Below, piece by piece: positions 34,527 to 44,285 of a stretch of 64,000 nt of DNA. The position numbers were made by a program, and so were the translations under genes. Below the pieces are notes generated by a model. That model had not been told where the DNA came from, did not search any database, and was given only the letters and a program-made list of their open reading frames with translations. Position 1 is the stretch's first letter, and every line of letters starts with the position of its first letter. The stretch is from CAVZGO01 sp963774935. Its GTDB lineage: Bacteria; Chloroflexota; Anaerolineae; Anaerolineales; UBA4823. Location: contig CAVZGO010000007.1 of NCBI GenBank assembly GCA_963774935.1, positions 682,001-746,000 on the forward strand, given 5' to 3'.

Positions 34527-35852
34527 TTGGCTCAAGCATCCTTTCATTTTCCGCGCGGTTTTCTTTGGGGTACCGCAACTGCATCTCATCAAGTCGAAGG
34601 AAACAATACGAATAATAATTGGTGGGCATGGGAGCAGCTCCCGGGTCATATTTACCAGGCTCAGAAATCAGGCCTGGCATGTGATTGGTGGGCTGGACGC
34701 TGGAGGGAAGATTTCGATCGTGCTTCAGACGGCGGGCAGAATGCACACCGTCTATCCATCGAATGGAGCCGTGTCCAGCCAGCCCCAGATCGCTGGGATG
34801 AAAGCGCTCTGGATCGCTACCTGGCTATGCTGCGTGGTTTGGCAGAGCGAGGAATGACGCCACTGGTGACACTGCATCATTTTAGCGATCCTGTTTGGGT
34901 AGCGGAACAGGGAGGATGGGAGAATCCCGACATTGTACCCAAATTCGCTGCATATGTGCGCAAGACGGTTGATGTGCTGAAAGGATACACCAACCATTGG
35001 GTGACCATCAATGAGCCTAACGTACTGGCGGCATCAGGCTATCTTTTTGGTGAGTTTCCTCCGGGTAAGCGGTCACTAGGCACAGCGTTTACTGTGATGG
35101 CGAATATGGTCCGCGCGCATGCTGCTGCTTACCAGGCAATCCACATGGTGCAGCCCACTGCGCGTGTTGGAATTGCGTTGAATGTACGTCCCTTCATGCC
35201 TGCAAAAAGCTGGTCACCTCTCGACCGCATGGCGGCTTATTTCTTAAATGCCGCTTTCAACGATTTTTTTCCACAAGCACTCACCAGTGGTGTGATGAAA
35301 TTGTCTGCCTGGCGAAAGCAGGTTCCCGAAGCACGTGGAACAATGGATTACCTGGGGATAAACTATTACACTCGCGATTCTGCGGCGTTTACATTATCCT
35401 CAGGTGAAGGTTTTGCTCGCCGTTCTTATCCCGCCTCTTCCGAGGTGAGTAGCACCGGATTTTATACCAATGATCCACTTGGATTAATGGATGTATTGAA
35501 ATGGGCGCGTCCCTTTAAGGTACCGATGATCATCACCGAGAATGGGATTGATGACACCGAAGATACATTACGGCCGCGCTATCTGATTCAACATCTGCAC
35601 CAGCTCTGGCGAGCGGTAAATGAAAATTACCCTGTAAAAGGCTACTTCTTCTGGAGCCTGGTGGATAACTTTGAGTGGAACAAGGGCTGGTCTTTGCGTT
35701 TTGGCTTGTGGGAATTGGACGTGGAGACACAGGCGCGGCGAAAACGACCCAGCGCTGACCTGTATGCTGAAATCTGCCGTGAGAATGGGCTCACGTCTGA
35801 GATAGTCAATCGTTATGCACCTGAGCTAGTGGAGCAAATGTTCCCCGGGTAG
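34527..35852 (+). CDS. Beta-glucosidase, glycoside hydrolase family 1
   Basis: A 441-residue GH1 barrel. Acid/base Glu is E163 in TINEPNV; the nucleophile is E338 in ITENGI. Other family marks: FLWGTATASHQVEG at the N-terminus, HRLSIEWSRV, and GYFFWSLVDNFEWNKG for the substrate pocket. The start codon is TTG, preceded by AGGAG with 7-nt spacing. No signal peptide, so it acts on imported oligosaccharides or glycosides in the cytoplasm. A TATAAT box lies at 34461-34466. The GNAT gene follows 11 bp downstream. Confidence 0.94.
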   Translation: MAQASFHFPRGFLWGTATASHQVEGNNTNNNWWAWEQLPGHIYQAQKSGLACDWWAGRWREDFDRASDGGQNAHRLSIEWSRVQPAPDRWDESALDRYLAMLRGLAERGMTPLVTLHHFSDPVWVAEQGGWENPDIVPKFAAYVRKTVDVLKGYTNHWVTINEPNVLAASGYLFGEFPPGKRSLGTAFTVMANMVRAHAAAYQAIHMVQPTARVGIALNVRPFMPAKSWSPLDRMAAYFLNAAFNDFFPQALTSGVMKLSAWRKQVPEARGTMDYLGINYYTRDSAAFTLSSGEGFARRSYPASSEVSSTGFYTNDPLGLMDVLKWARPFKVPMIITENGIDDTEDTLRPRYLIQHLHQLWRAVNENYPVKGYFFWSLVDNFEWNKGWSLRFGLWELDVETQARRKRPSADLYAEICRENGLTSEIVNRYAPELVEQMFPG

Positions 35853-35863
35853 AGGAATGGATT

Positions 35864-36741
35864 ATGGATACACCAGGAATAAAGAATCACTTCCCTGTGA
35901 GCATTCGGACAGCCAGACCCGAAGATACACCTCAGGTGATGGAATTAACCAGCCATATCTGGGAAGGTCACGATTACGTGCCTTATGTATGGGACGAGTG
36001 GCTCCACGATGGTAAAGGGCCTCTGCTGGTCGCGGAATATGAGCAGCGCGTGGTAGGTCTGGTGAAATTAACCCAGGTCACTCTGCTCGACTGGTGGATG
36101 CAGGGGCTGCGCGTCGACCCAGCGTTCGAAGGGCACGGCATCGCCTCGCAATTGCACGACTATGTCCTGGCATACTGGCAGCAACACGGCGCCGGCTCAC
36201 TGCGCCTGACCACCCATTCACAGCGCTTTCCTGTGCATCATCTTTGTGAACGTACCGGATTCATTCGTGTAGGCGAATATACATACTACATAGCTGCTTC
36301 TATCCCCGAGGCGACCGGCGCTTTCACGCCTGTACAGAAGGATGAAACCTTCATCGCGTACCAGGCTGCGCTTCAAAATCCGCTCGGCGCATTGACCAAC
36401 TTTGTGATGGACATGGGCTGGCTGTTCCTTGCACCCGACCAGCAGAAAATTGAGGACCTCACCCTTGCCGGGAGAGCAGAATGGTGGCACGATCGCCAGG
36501 GATTGTTGTTCTGGTGGGAAGATGATGATGAAGATGATGCCGGGAACAAAATTTACACCCCGACAGTATCACTGATTGCCTGTGTGCCTGGTACCCTGGC
36601 AGAGATGCTGGGTGATTTTCGCCGCCTGGCAGCCAGACGTGGATATAATCGGGCAGGCTGGGTTGCGCCCATGCGTGCCGAAGTTATTTCAGCATTGGTG
36701 CAAGCCGGATTTACCCGGGAATGGGATGGGTCGGTCTATCT

Positions 36742-36766
<25 letters not shown>
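35864..36766 (+). CDS. GNAT family N-acetyltransferase
   Basis: A 300-residue protein. The N-terminal half (about 10-150) is a GNAT domain: IRTARPEDTPQVMEL, the core strand LRVDPAFEGHGIASQLHDYV with the acetyl-CoA pyrophosphate loop (EGHGIA), and LCERTGFIRVGEYTYYI. The C-terminal half (about 160-300) ends with RRLAARRGYNRAGWVAP and looks like a second, degenerate GNAT-like domain without a clear CoA loop. The acetyl acceptor cannot be predicted. It is closely linked to the GH1 glucosidase. Confidence 0.85.
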
Positions 36767-37365
<599 letters not shown>

Positions 37366-37508
37366 CGACTTGCCTCCGGTTTAATCTTATGAGCGGGGCG
37401 CCAGCAAAAATTCTGCTTATCATTATACTCTGAGAGGGTTAAACGAAAGCCCAAACAGGTGATCAGGCAAATCACCCTTAAGGGGTTGCTCTGCGCTTCT
37501 TTTTCAGC

Positions 37509-37537
37509 TTGTGAGCCGTTTTTTGCTATGCTATAAT
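37509..37537 (+). promoter_or_regulatory. Promoter of the Rieske-cytochrome b operon
   Basis: TTGTGA (37509-37514) and TATAAT (37532-37537) are separated by exactly 17 nt. Predicted transcription begins about 50 nt before the Rieske ATG. Confidence 0.65.
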
Positions 37538-37593
37538 CCGCCTCGGACTATTTTGAGTAATTAACTCGGTTTTATCCCGAAGAAGGAGGAGCT

Positions 37594-38157
37594 ATGGCAA
37601 AGGAATCAACGCCGGTCGAGGGAGAGCAGAAAAAGGTCAAGATCAACCGCCGTGAATTCTTGAACTTTGCCTGGCTGGCATCGTTGGGCTTCCTGACCAT
37701 TAACGTGGCAGGGATTACCTATTTGTTTGCCATGCCGCGTTTTAAAGAGGGTGAGTTTGGTGGAATTTACACCTATGGAAAGGTTGCCGACCTGCCCGCC
37801 ACAGATGCAGCGCCACAAAATATTCCCAAGGTGAAGATGTGGATGTCCAATTCAGATGAAGGTGTTCTGGCGATCTACAAGGTATGTACTCATCTGGGGT
37901 GCCTATATAGCTGGAGTGACCAGGCGAATCGTTTCGTGTGCCCATGTCATGGATCACAATTTGAAAAGGACGGCCAGTATTTGGCTGGACCTGCCCCGCG
38001 CTCGCTGGATCGATTTGCTCTGCAGATTGTTGATGCGTCTGGACAGGTGCTTGCGGAGACGAACGCCGCTGGTGATCCCGTGCCGGTGCCCGCTGATTCT
38101 GAGGCAATCATTCGTGTCGATACGGGTCAGCGCATTAAAGGCGTATCCCATGGTTAG
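37594..38157 (+). CDS. Rieske iron-sulfur subunit of a bc-type complex
   Basis: A 187-residue protein with an N-terminal RREFLNFAWLASLGFL (Tat-like twin arginine plus membrane anchor, about 19-47) and a Rieske domain. Cluster ligands are C98 and H100 in CTHLGC and C116 and H119 in CPCHGS, with C103 and C118 expected to form the stabilising disulfide. It accepts electrons from quinol on the outer face of the membrane and passes them to cytochrome c. A very strong ribosome-binding site (AAGGAGGAG) precedes the ATG. First of four co-oriented genes encoding the complex. Confidence 0.95.
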   Translation: MAKESTPVEGEQKKVKINRREFLNFAWLASLGFLTINVAGITYLFAMPRFKEGEFGGIYTYGKVADLPATDAAPQNIPKVKMWMSNSDEGVLAIYKVCTHLGCLYSWSDQANRFVCPCHGSQFEKDGQYLAGPAPRSLDRFALQIVDASGQVLAETNAAGDPVPVPADSEAIIRVDTGQRIKGVSHG

Positions 38158-38198
38158 CCATGGTTGGGCTATAAACAATAGATCCGGAGCCTGAGCCT

Positions 38199-39785
38199 AT
38201 GAACAAATCTTTTAACCTTCAAGACGCACGTGCAAAAATGGGTACCGCCGTAGATAATCGTGTCCGCGCGATTACGGCAGGTCTGGGTTTGAACGAGCTG
38301 AGGGCTTTATTAAGGGGGGATCCACCTACTGAAAAACCAAACCCTCGCTATAAAGTTCACACCACCAGCTTTTTGTTTCACATCCGCCCACGGTATTACG
38401 AGCTTGGCTCTACGATATTTACCCATACTTTCCGGCTGGGTTTCTTAACCACCTTCTTCTTCTTTATCGAGCTCATTACCGGCATCATCCTGATGCTTTA
38501 CTATACGCCTTCCCCCGATAAGGCATTCTCGTCGATCGTGAACCTGATGACCAATGTCCCGTTCGGCGGGTTCTTTCGCGATGTACACCGTCTGGGTGCA
38601 GAAGGCATGGTGATTTTCACTGTGCTGCACATGTTGCGAACCTTCCTGACTGGCTCCTACAAAAAAGAGCGCTCTTTCACCTGGCTTACTGGACTGGCGC
38701 TGCTCGGGATTACTTTGTTTTTGTCCTTTAGTGGCTACCTGCTGCCCTGGGATCAGCTAGCCTACTGGGCGGTAACAATTGGCACCAGCATGGCAGAGGC
38801 CGCTCCACTCCTTGGCAACCAGGTAAATTTGCTCTTGCGTGGTGCACCGGACATTGCCGCCAATGGATTGCTGCGCTTTTATTTGCTCCATGTCGTCCTG
38901 CTGCCGCTTGGGGTCATCCTGGTGCTCAGCATTCATTATTACAAAGTCTCACGCGAACATGGCATCTCTCAACCGGCAAAATTCACCGATGAGGCGAACC
39001 CGTCGCCTGAAAAGAAGAAGTGGGCGAAGACCCGCATCGACTTCCTGCCGGATTTGTTCACCGGAGAAATTTTCTGGGTGAGCCTGGGCTTGCTTGCCGT
39101 GGTGGCTGCGATTACCTTGTGGGGTTACAGTGCACCGCTGGAGCACATAGCCAATCCGCAAGTCACGCCGCTGGATACCAAAGCGCCGTGGTACTTCTGG
39201 TGGCTGCAGGGGATGTTAAAGCTGGGCGACAAGACACTGATGGGCATCATCCTGCCCACTATTATTATCGTTATCCTGGTTGCGATACCGTATATCGATC
39301 GCAATCCTTACCGCAGCCTGTACAAGCGTCCAATTGCTGTTGGTTTAGGGATATTAGTAGTTGGCGGTTTGCTCGTGTTGAGCTACATGGGGCTGCCTCA
39401 ATTCGGCATTGAGCAAGACCCGGCAACGCGCGTTGTTCAGGATCTCGCACCAATGGAAGGTCCTGGCCCGATCTTCGAGGTTCCTTTTGACCAGCTCAGA
39501 CCGGGTGCATATGTGGTGAATGAGACGCCGACGACTGATCTGTGCCTGGAATTGGATTTCGGCTGTCCCCGTCTGGAGCAGGTATTTGGTGAATTTACCG
39601 AGAAGATCAATGGCTACATCGAAGAAGGTGCTCTGCCCGAGGACACCCAGGCTACTATGGTGGTGGAAGACTGGCAGAACAATCTGAGAAAGGTAACCTT
39701 CCGAATTACCTGGACGAATGAGGATGGGCAGGACCTGGAATACAGCCGGGATACATTCATCCACGCCGCGCGTGGTGCCGAGTAG
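38199..39785 (+). CDS. Cytochrome b subunit (b6 plus subunit IV type fusion)
   Basis: A 528-residue membrane protein. The N-terminal four-helix haem region (about 60-265) has the expected His pairs: FRDVHRL and FTVLHMLR on one side, LLHVVLLP and LSIHYYKV on the other, plus GYLLPWDQLAYWA of the quinol site. The C-terminal part (about 285-405) adds three more helices; ITLWGYSAPLEHIANPQ replaces the usual PEWY quinone motif region. A C-terminal extension of about 130 residues after the last helix is soluble and unusual. It works with the Rieske and cytochrome c proteins encoded around it to oxidise quinol and pump protons. Confidence 0.94.
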   Translation: MNKSFNLQDARAKMGTAVDNRVRAITAGLGLNELRALLRGDPPTEKPNPRYKVHTTSFLFHIRPRYYELGSTIFTHTFRLGFLTTFFFFIELITGIILMLYYTPSPDKAFSSIVNLMTNVPFGGFFRDVHRLGAEGMVIFTVLHMLRTFLTGSYKKERSFTWLTGLALLGITLFLSFSGYLLPWDQLAYWAVTIGTSMAEAAPLLGNQVNLLLRGAPDIAANGLLRFYLLHVVLLPLGVILVLSIHYYKVSREHGISQPAKFTDEANPSPEKKKWAKTRIDFLPDLFTGEIFWVSLGLLAVVAAITLWGYSAPLEHIANPQVTPLDTKAPWYFWWLQGMLKLGDKTLMGIILPTIIIVILVAIPYIDRNPYRSLYKRPIAVGLGILVVGGLLVLSYMGLPQFGIEQDPATRVVQDLAPMEGPGPIFEVPFDQLRPGAYVVNETPTTDLCLELDFGCPRLEQVFGEFTEKINGYIEEGALPEDTQATMVVEDWQNNLRKVTFRITWTNEDGQDLEYSRDTFIHAARGAE

Positions 39786-39889
39786 CTGTTGAATGGATGA
39801 ACAGGTGTTTGATTGTTTATCATCATTAAAAATCGCGTTAGCTGCCAACAGAAGCAGATGACACGCCTCTCAGGAGGGTTATAGTAATT

Positions 39890-40735
39890 ATGAAGCGCAT
39901 TACTGTTGAGATTACCCTGGGCATCCTGGCTGTGTTGATTACCAGCGGTTTGATTTTATACTATGGCATAACCGAACCAGAACGGATGGCAGCCAATGCA
40001 GCCGCAGCGGAAGCCGGTGAAATTGAGGTTGGAGCAGCTTTGTTCGAAACCTACTGCAGCCGGTGCCATGGAACCCAGGGATTGGGAATTCCCGGGTTAT
40101 GCCCTCCACTTAACGATCGTTACTTTTTCGATGACCGGCTGACCGATGTGGGTTGGTCGGGAAGTCTGGAAGATTACATAATCGCCACGGCTTCCAGCGG
40201 ACGATTGGTCTCTACCCGCCCGGATCTTTACCCGGGTCAAGGCTCACCAGCCATGCCATCATTCAGCGACCAGTACGGTGGTCCGCTGCGCTACGATCAA
40301 ATCAGCAGTATTGCCACATTCATTAATAACTGGAGCGATACGGCTGAGCTTGTAGAAGTGCCAACCACGCCTGAAGGTCCGTTGGTGGGGACAGACATTA
40401 CAAAAGAACTGCCTGTTGGAGATGCTGCTGCGGGTGAAGCGCTGGCTGCCAGCCTTGCCTGTACAGCCTGCCACATTACTACAACAACCGGTCCAGCCTG
40501 GTTGCCCAGCACTGGTCAACCAGGGATTGGTGACCGCGCCGCTAGCACGCTGCAAAGCGTAGATTATACTGGCGAAGCCACCACCCCTGAGCAATATTTG
40601 TTTGAATCAATCGTTGCTCCAAATACTTATGTTGTATCAGGATTTGCCGCCGGGGTTATGCCGCAAACGTATGCCACTCAGCTCTCCGAGCAAAATATGG
40701 CCGACCTGATCGCTTACCTGCTCAGCTTGAAGTAG
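39890..40735 (+). CDS. Membrane-anchored dihaem cytochrome c
   Basis: A 281-residue protein with an N-terminal signal anchor (about 8-26) and two class I cytochrome c domains. Haem motifs are C56-S-R-C-H60 and C191-T-A-C-H195. Candidate axial Met residues lie in SPAMPSF (about 120) and AAGVMPQTYA near the C-terminus. AGGAGG precedes the ATG. It probably takes electrons from the Rieske protein, the role of cytochrome c1 or f. Ten bp separate it from the next cytochrome gene. Confidence 0.93.
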   Translation: MKRITVEITLGILAVLITSGLILYYGITEPERMAANAAAAEAGEIEVGAALFETYCSRCHGTQGLGIPGLCPPLNDRYFFDDRLTDVGWSGSLEDYIIATASSGRLVSTRPDLYPGQGSPAMPSFSDQYGGPLRYDQISSIATFINNWSDTAELVEVPTTPEGPLVGTDITKELPVGDAAAGEALAASLACTACHITTTTGPAWLPSTGQPGIGDRAASTLQSVDYTGEATTPEQYLFESIVAPNTYVVSGFAAGVMPQTYATQLSEQNMADLIAYLLSLK

Positions 40736-40745
40736 CGAGGATGAC

Positions 40746-41570
40746 ATGCTTGCTTCCAGATCGATTCGCACGCTTGGGATAGTCTTGCTGTCGCTAGTAA
40801 TCCTGTTGGCAGCTGGGTCGCTGACCGCCAGAGCTCAGTCACCATCACAGGATCCATTGGTGCTGGGAGCGCGTTTGTTTGCCGAGAACTGCGCCGTTTG
40901 TCATGGCATGGATGGGCAGGGCAGGGTCGGAGCAACGCTTTCACAAAATTGGCCTTCTGTGCGTCCTGATTTGACCGTGAAGAGCGTCATAGAGAGAGGT
41001 GTGCCGGGGTCTCTGATGCCAGCCTGGAGTGATGCCAATGGCGGTCCCCTCAATACCAGCGAGATCGACGCGCTGGTGGCGTTCATCCTCAGCTGGCAGA
41101 CAACCGGCAGTGAGAATATTCTTGTAATGCCAACATTCACTCCGCTTTCTCCCGTTACTCCTGTGCCTGATGTGACCGGCGATCCGACTCGTGGAGCGGT
41201 GTTGTTCCAGCAAAACTGTGTCATGTGCCATGGTGAAGGGGGACAGGGTAAGATTGGTAAAACCCTTGCCCGGACATGGGATTCTGTGCGCCCGGACCTG
41301 CTGATCAAGAGTACCATCTTGAATGGCGTCCCAGGATCGGTGATGCCGGTTTTTGGTCAGGCGAACGGAGGACCTTTAAGCGAGCAGGATGCCAATGACG
41401 TCGTTGCCTTCGTGCTGGCGATGCCAAAGGCCCAACAGGTGCGACCGACCGCCGAAGTGGTTGGGTCACAGGAACCTGGCTGGATGAGCGGCTGGGGTGG
41501 GGTGCTCGTGTTCATTGTGCTGGTGGGGGCTATTCTGGCTTTTGCGGTCTGGATCCAGCGGCGAAAATAA
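40746..41570 (+). CDS. Dihaem cytochrome c with internal domain duplication
   Basis: A 274-residue protein: signal peptide ending near TARAQS (about 31), two cytochrome c domains with C49-A-V-C-H53 and C158-V-M-C-H162, and a C-terminal membrane anchor (about 249-268) ending in RRK. The two domains are near copies: each has CHG--GQG, then SVRPDL, then GVPGS-MP----ANGGPL, so Met of the MP pair is the probable sixth ligand in both. It is the last gene of the bc operon and could relay electrons to a terminal oxidase encoded elsewhere. Confidence 0.94.
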   Translation: MLASRSIRTLGIVLLSLVILLAAGSLTARAQSPSQDPLVLGARLFAENCAVCHGMDGQGRVGATLSQNWPSVRPDLTVKSVIERGVPGSLMPAWSDANGGPLNTSEIDALVAFILSWQTTGSENILVMPTFTPLSPVTPVPDVTGDPTRGAVLFQQNCVMCHGEGGQGKIGKTLARTWDSVRPDLLIKSTILNGVPGSVMPVFGQANGGPLSEQDANDVVAFVLAMPKAQQVRPTAEVVGSQEPGWMSGWGGVLVFIVLVGAILAFAVWIQRRK

Positions 41571-41613
41571 AGAGATTGACAATCAGCATATCCCGCGGTA
41601 TGCTACAGGGCGT

Positions 41614-41718
41614 GTCCGGGTGGGTCCGGCGCGGCAGGAACCCCCGAACCCCGTCAGGTCCGAGAGGAAGCAGCGGTAAGGAGGCCATTCTGGGTGCCGC
41701 CGGGTTGCCTACCCGGGC
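41614..41718 (+). ncRNA. ffs: Signal recognition particle RNA (bacterial small type)
   Basis: The core is at 41653-41674: GTCAGGTCC, a GAGA tetraloop, then GGAAGCAGC, the domain IV consensus bound by Ffh. The flanks pair to form the long rod: GTCCGGGTGGG at the 5' side with CCTACCCGGGC at the 3' side, and CGGCGCGGCA with TGCCGCCGGG. A T-rich run follows. The ends are approximate to within a few nt. It targets nascent membrane proteins together with Ffh. The loop GAGA, in place of the more common GGAA, remains a GNRA tetraloop. Confidence 0.92.
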
Positions 41719-41753
41719 ATTTCTTACTTATAGAAGCGGGTGCCATCCAACCC

Positions 41754-43142
41754 ATGCCCGAACCCGAAGATACCTCATTATCCCAACCGAATCCGACCTC
41801 AAGGCAAGGACGCCTGCCCCACACTGCCCAGCGGGCATGGCGCTTGTTCTCCGGACAGGGAGCGCGTGAAGGTTACTTTGCTGCAGTTGACCAGGCGCTG
41901 ATCAGCCTGGCAAATTTCCTGGCGACAATCATTCTGGCACGAAATGTCAGCCCTACAGAGCTTGGGGTATACGGGGTGGGCTTTACCACCCTGCGCCTGG
42001 TGCGGGCAATCCAGGAAGGTTTGACCATCCAGCCCTTGAACACATTTGGGGCTTCGATGGACCGGGGAGCCTTTACGCGCTACGCCACTTCCACTACGAT
42101 CATTCAAATTGGTCTGGCGATTCTATCGTCAGCACTGGTAGCTCTGGTTGGTTGGATAGTCACCATTACTGGTAACGATATCGCCGGGCCGGCGCTTTTC
42201 CACCTGTGGCCTGCATTTTTATGGTGGCAGCTCCAGGAATACATCCGGCGGGCGATGTATACCCGCGGAAATGTGTTTGGCGCAGTGCTGAACACTGCCC
42301 TGGCAAACTTTGTGCGACTTGGTTTGATCTTTTGGTGGGCGCAGCAAGGGGAGCTGACGGGTTTGGATGGCTTGACAGCCATTGGTTTGGGAGCCCTGGT
42401 GGCGCTGGTGCCTGGATTGTGGCAGACGAGGCAGTACTGGACAAAAAAGCCCGCTAACCTGCTGAAAACCTGGAACCGGAACTGGCGTTTTGGACGCTAT
42501 ATGCTTGGAGCGACATTGTCCAATTGGGTATCGGTTGAATTTTACCCTGTGCTTACTGCAGGAATGATCAGTTTTGCTGCTGCCGGCGCGTACCGGGCGG
42601 TGCAGAACCTGGTTCAGCCTGTCCAGCTTCTGCTGCGCGCCATCGACGCCTTTTTGACTCCTCGTGCGGCCAAAACTTATCCCGCCCAGGGGATGGTCGG
42701 TCTCAACCGCCTGCTGCGTTTGACGTACGGAATCGCCGGCTTACCCATCCTGGGTTTACTGACCCTGGCGGTCATCTTTCGCTACCCCTTGCTGGAATTA
42801 TTGTATGGCGAAACATACCTGGAATACGCAAATGGGGTGATTTTATTCGCGGTGTTCTATGCACTTTGGTTTGCATACTGGCCGCTTCAGGCGGCAATGA
42901 AGGCGATACACGCCAGCCGGCCCATTTTCGTGGCTAATCTGGTGGCAATCCTGGTTATGTTTACTGCCGGGATTTGGTTGATCCGAAGCTGGGGTGTTTA
43001 CGGTACGATCGCTGGCCAGGCGCTCAGTGCTTTGATTGTGGCGCTGATTCACTGGTTTGCCTGGCAGCGGATAAAGGGGGATGCAGCAGCCGGCGCGGCA
43101 GGCGACCATCCCAATCTTTCTGCCAGCGGTACCAAAACGTAA
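41754..43142 (+). CDS. Lipopolysaccharide/polysaccharide flippase (oligosaccharide flippase family)
   Basis: A 462-residue membrane protein with about 12-14 predicted helices of the MATE/Wzx-like polysaccharide transporter fold. It begins after a hydrophilic N-terminus with GYFAAVDQALISLANFLATIILARNVSPTELG, a typical first helix pair. ATG 41754 (MPEPEDTSL) avoids overlap with the SRP RNA; the open frame continues upstream through that RNA. It would flip lipid-linked glycans outward. Its last 119 bp overlap the 3' end of the convergent sugar transferase gene. Confidence 0.85.
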   Translation: MPEPEDTSLSQPNPTSRQGRLPHTAQRAWRLFSGQGAREGYFAAVDQALISLANFLATIILARNVSPTELGVYGVGFTTLRLVRAIQEGLTIQPLNTFGASMDRGAFTRYATSTTIIQIGLAILSSALVALVGWIVTITGNDIAGPALFHLWPAFLWWQLQEYIRRAMYTRGNVFGAVLNTALANFVRLGLIFWWAQQGELTGLDGLTAIGLGALVALVPGLWQTRQYWTKKPANLLKTWNRNWRFGRYMLGATLSNWVSVEFYPVLTAGMISFAAAGAYRAVQNLVQPVQLLLRAIDAFLTPRAAKTYPAQGMVGLNRLLRLTYGIAGLPILGLLTLAVIFRYPLLELLYGETYLEYANGVILFAVFYALWFAYWPLQAAMKAIHASRPIFVANLVAILVMFTAGIWLIRSWGVYGTIAGQALSALIVALIHWFAWQRIKGDAAAGAAGDHPNLSASGTKT

Positions 43143-44199
43143 TCAGAAAAGCCAGCGTTAGCAGCTTGAGATCATAGCCCAGGCTGAGATGTTGGATATA
43201 CAGGCGGTCAAAGCGCAGCTTTTGTAATGGGGTCAGGTAATAATCCCCTGCCACCTGAGCTAACCCGGCTAAGCCTGGCTGGACACGATGTCGTTCTGCG
43301 TATACAGGCAGGTCCTGCAGGTAGCCCTGTACCAGGACGGTTCTTTGGGGGCGTGGGCCAACAAAACTCATCTGTCCGTTGAGAATGTTGAGCAGTTGCG
43401 GCAGCTCGTCCAGGGCGGTTTTGCGCAGCAGGCGGCCGATCCACAACACGCGTTCATCGTCCTGGGTAGCTAAGACCGGACCGGTAGACTGTTCAGCCTG
43501 GTGCACCATCGAACGAAACTTGTACTGGCGAAAGTTACCTCCGCCTTTTCCAACCGAATTCTTAACGAACAAGATCGGACCGGGGTCTTCGAACCATACC
43601 AAGAAAGCGCTGGCGATCCAGATGGGGGCTGAGAGCACTAGTCCAAAAATGGATAGCAAAAGATCAAAAATCCGCTTGCTGGCTGGTGTGCGGTCTGGTT
43701 GACCGGTGATGCTTTGGTGAATACGCTCTACTTCGCTTGTGACTGCTGGGGGTGGCGGGGCGTTGTCCTCCCACAAGCCGGTTTCCTGTCGGGTGGTGAT
43801 CAGACTGCCTGCAAAAGCACCGCTGCAAGCGGCGGTCAAGGCAATGAGCAAGTGTATTCCATCAGAGGTTCGTTGCAGGTGTGACGAGAAGGTGGTCACC
43901 AATGACAGCAGGATAAGAATAAAAAAGGAGCTCAGAAAACCGAGGCGGTGGCTCCATTTGTGACTCAGACCTGTTTGATTCAAGCTGAATATCGCCAGTA
44001 CTGCCATACATCCGCTCAATAAAGCGATGAAGAGCCAGCGGGCGAGTAGGTTTTCCTGAACGTAGATGATTTTCAGAAAAAACCAGCTCAACGATAACCA
44101 GAATAACACCGCCGCCCAATAAAAAATTCCCCTCAGGCTCGCTGCTCCAGATTGGAGGCGAGTGGGAGGCGGGTTTTGGCTGCCTGATTGCGGCGACAT
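43024..44199 (-). CDS. Undecaprenyl-phosphate sugar transferase (exopolysaccharide initiating type)
   Basis: An N-terminal membrane region of four helices is followed by a bacterial sugar transferase domain (PF02397). Visible: SKRIFDLLLSIFGLVLSAPIW (membrane-inserted helix), QYKFRSMVHQAE, TALDELPQLLNILNGQMSFVGPRPQ and PGLAGLAQV. These enzymes attach the first sugar phosphate to the lipid carrier, supplying the neighbouring flippase. ATG 44199 is chosen because TATAAT lies just upstream of it; the frame is open to 44262. The final about 35 residues are outside the conserved domain and overlap the flippase gene on the other strand. Confidence 0.88.
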   Translation of the reverse strand: MSPQSGSQNPPPTRLQSGAASLRGIFYWAAVLFWLSLSWFFLKIIYVQENLLARWLFIALLSGCMAVLAIFSLNQTGLSHKWSHRLGFLSSFFILILLSLVTTFSSHLQRTSDGIHLLIALTAACSGAFAGSLITTRQETGLWEDNAPPPPAVTSEVERIHQSITGQPDRTPASKRIFDLLLSIFGLVLSAPIWIASAFLVWFEDPGPILFVKNSVGKGGGNFRQYKFRSMVHQAEQSTGPVLATQDDERVLWIGRLLRKTALDELPQLLNILNGQMSFVGPRPQRTVLVQGYLQDLPVYAERHRVQPGLAGLAQVAGDYYLTPLQKLRFDRLYIQHLSLGYDLKLLTLAFLITFWYRWQKDWDGRLPRRLLHPPLSAARQTSESAPQSKH

Positions 44200-44285
44200 G
44201 CGGTGATTATACCTGCATATTCTGGCTCGTCGTTGGGCGGTCTGCTCGGGTGGGTTTTTCAAGCTATAATCATCGATAAGGGCTC

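Noticed and set aside
41576..41869. Plus-strand open frame across the SRP RNA
   Set aside because: It overlaps the SRP RNA and the start of the flippase and has no protein-like features.
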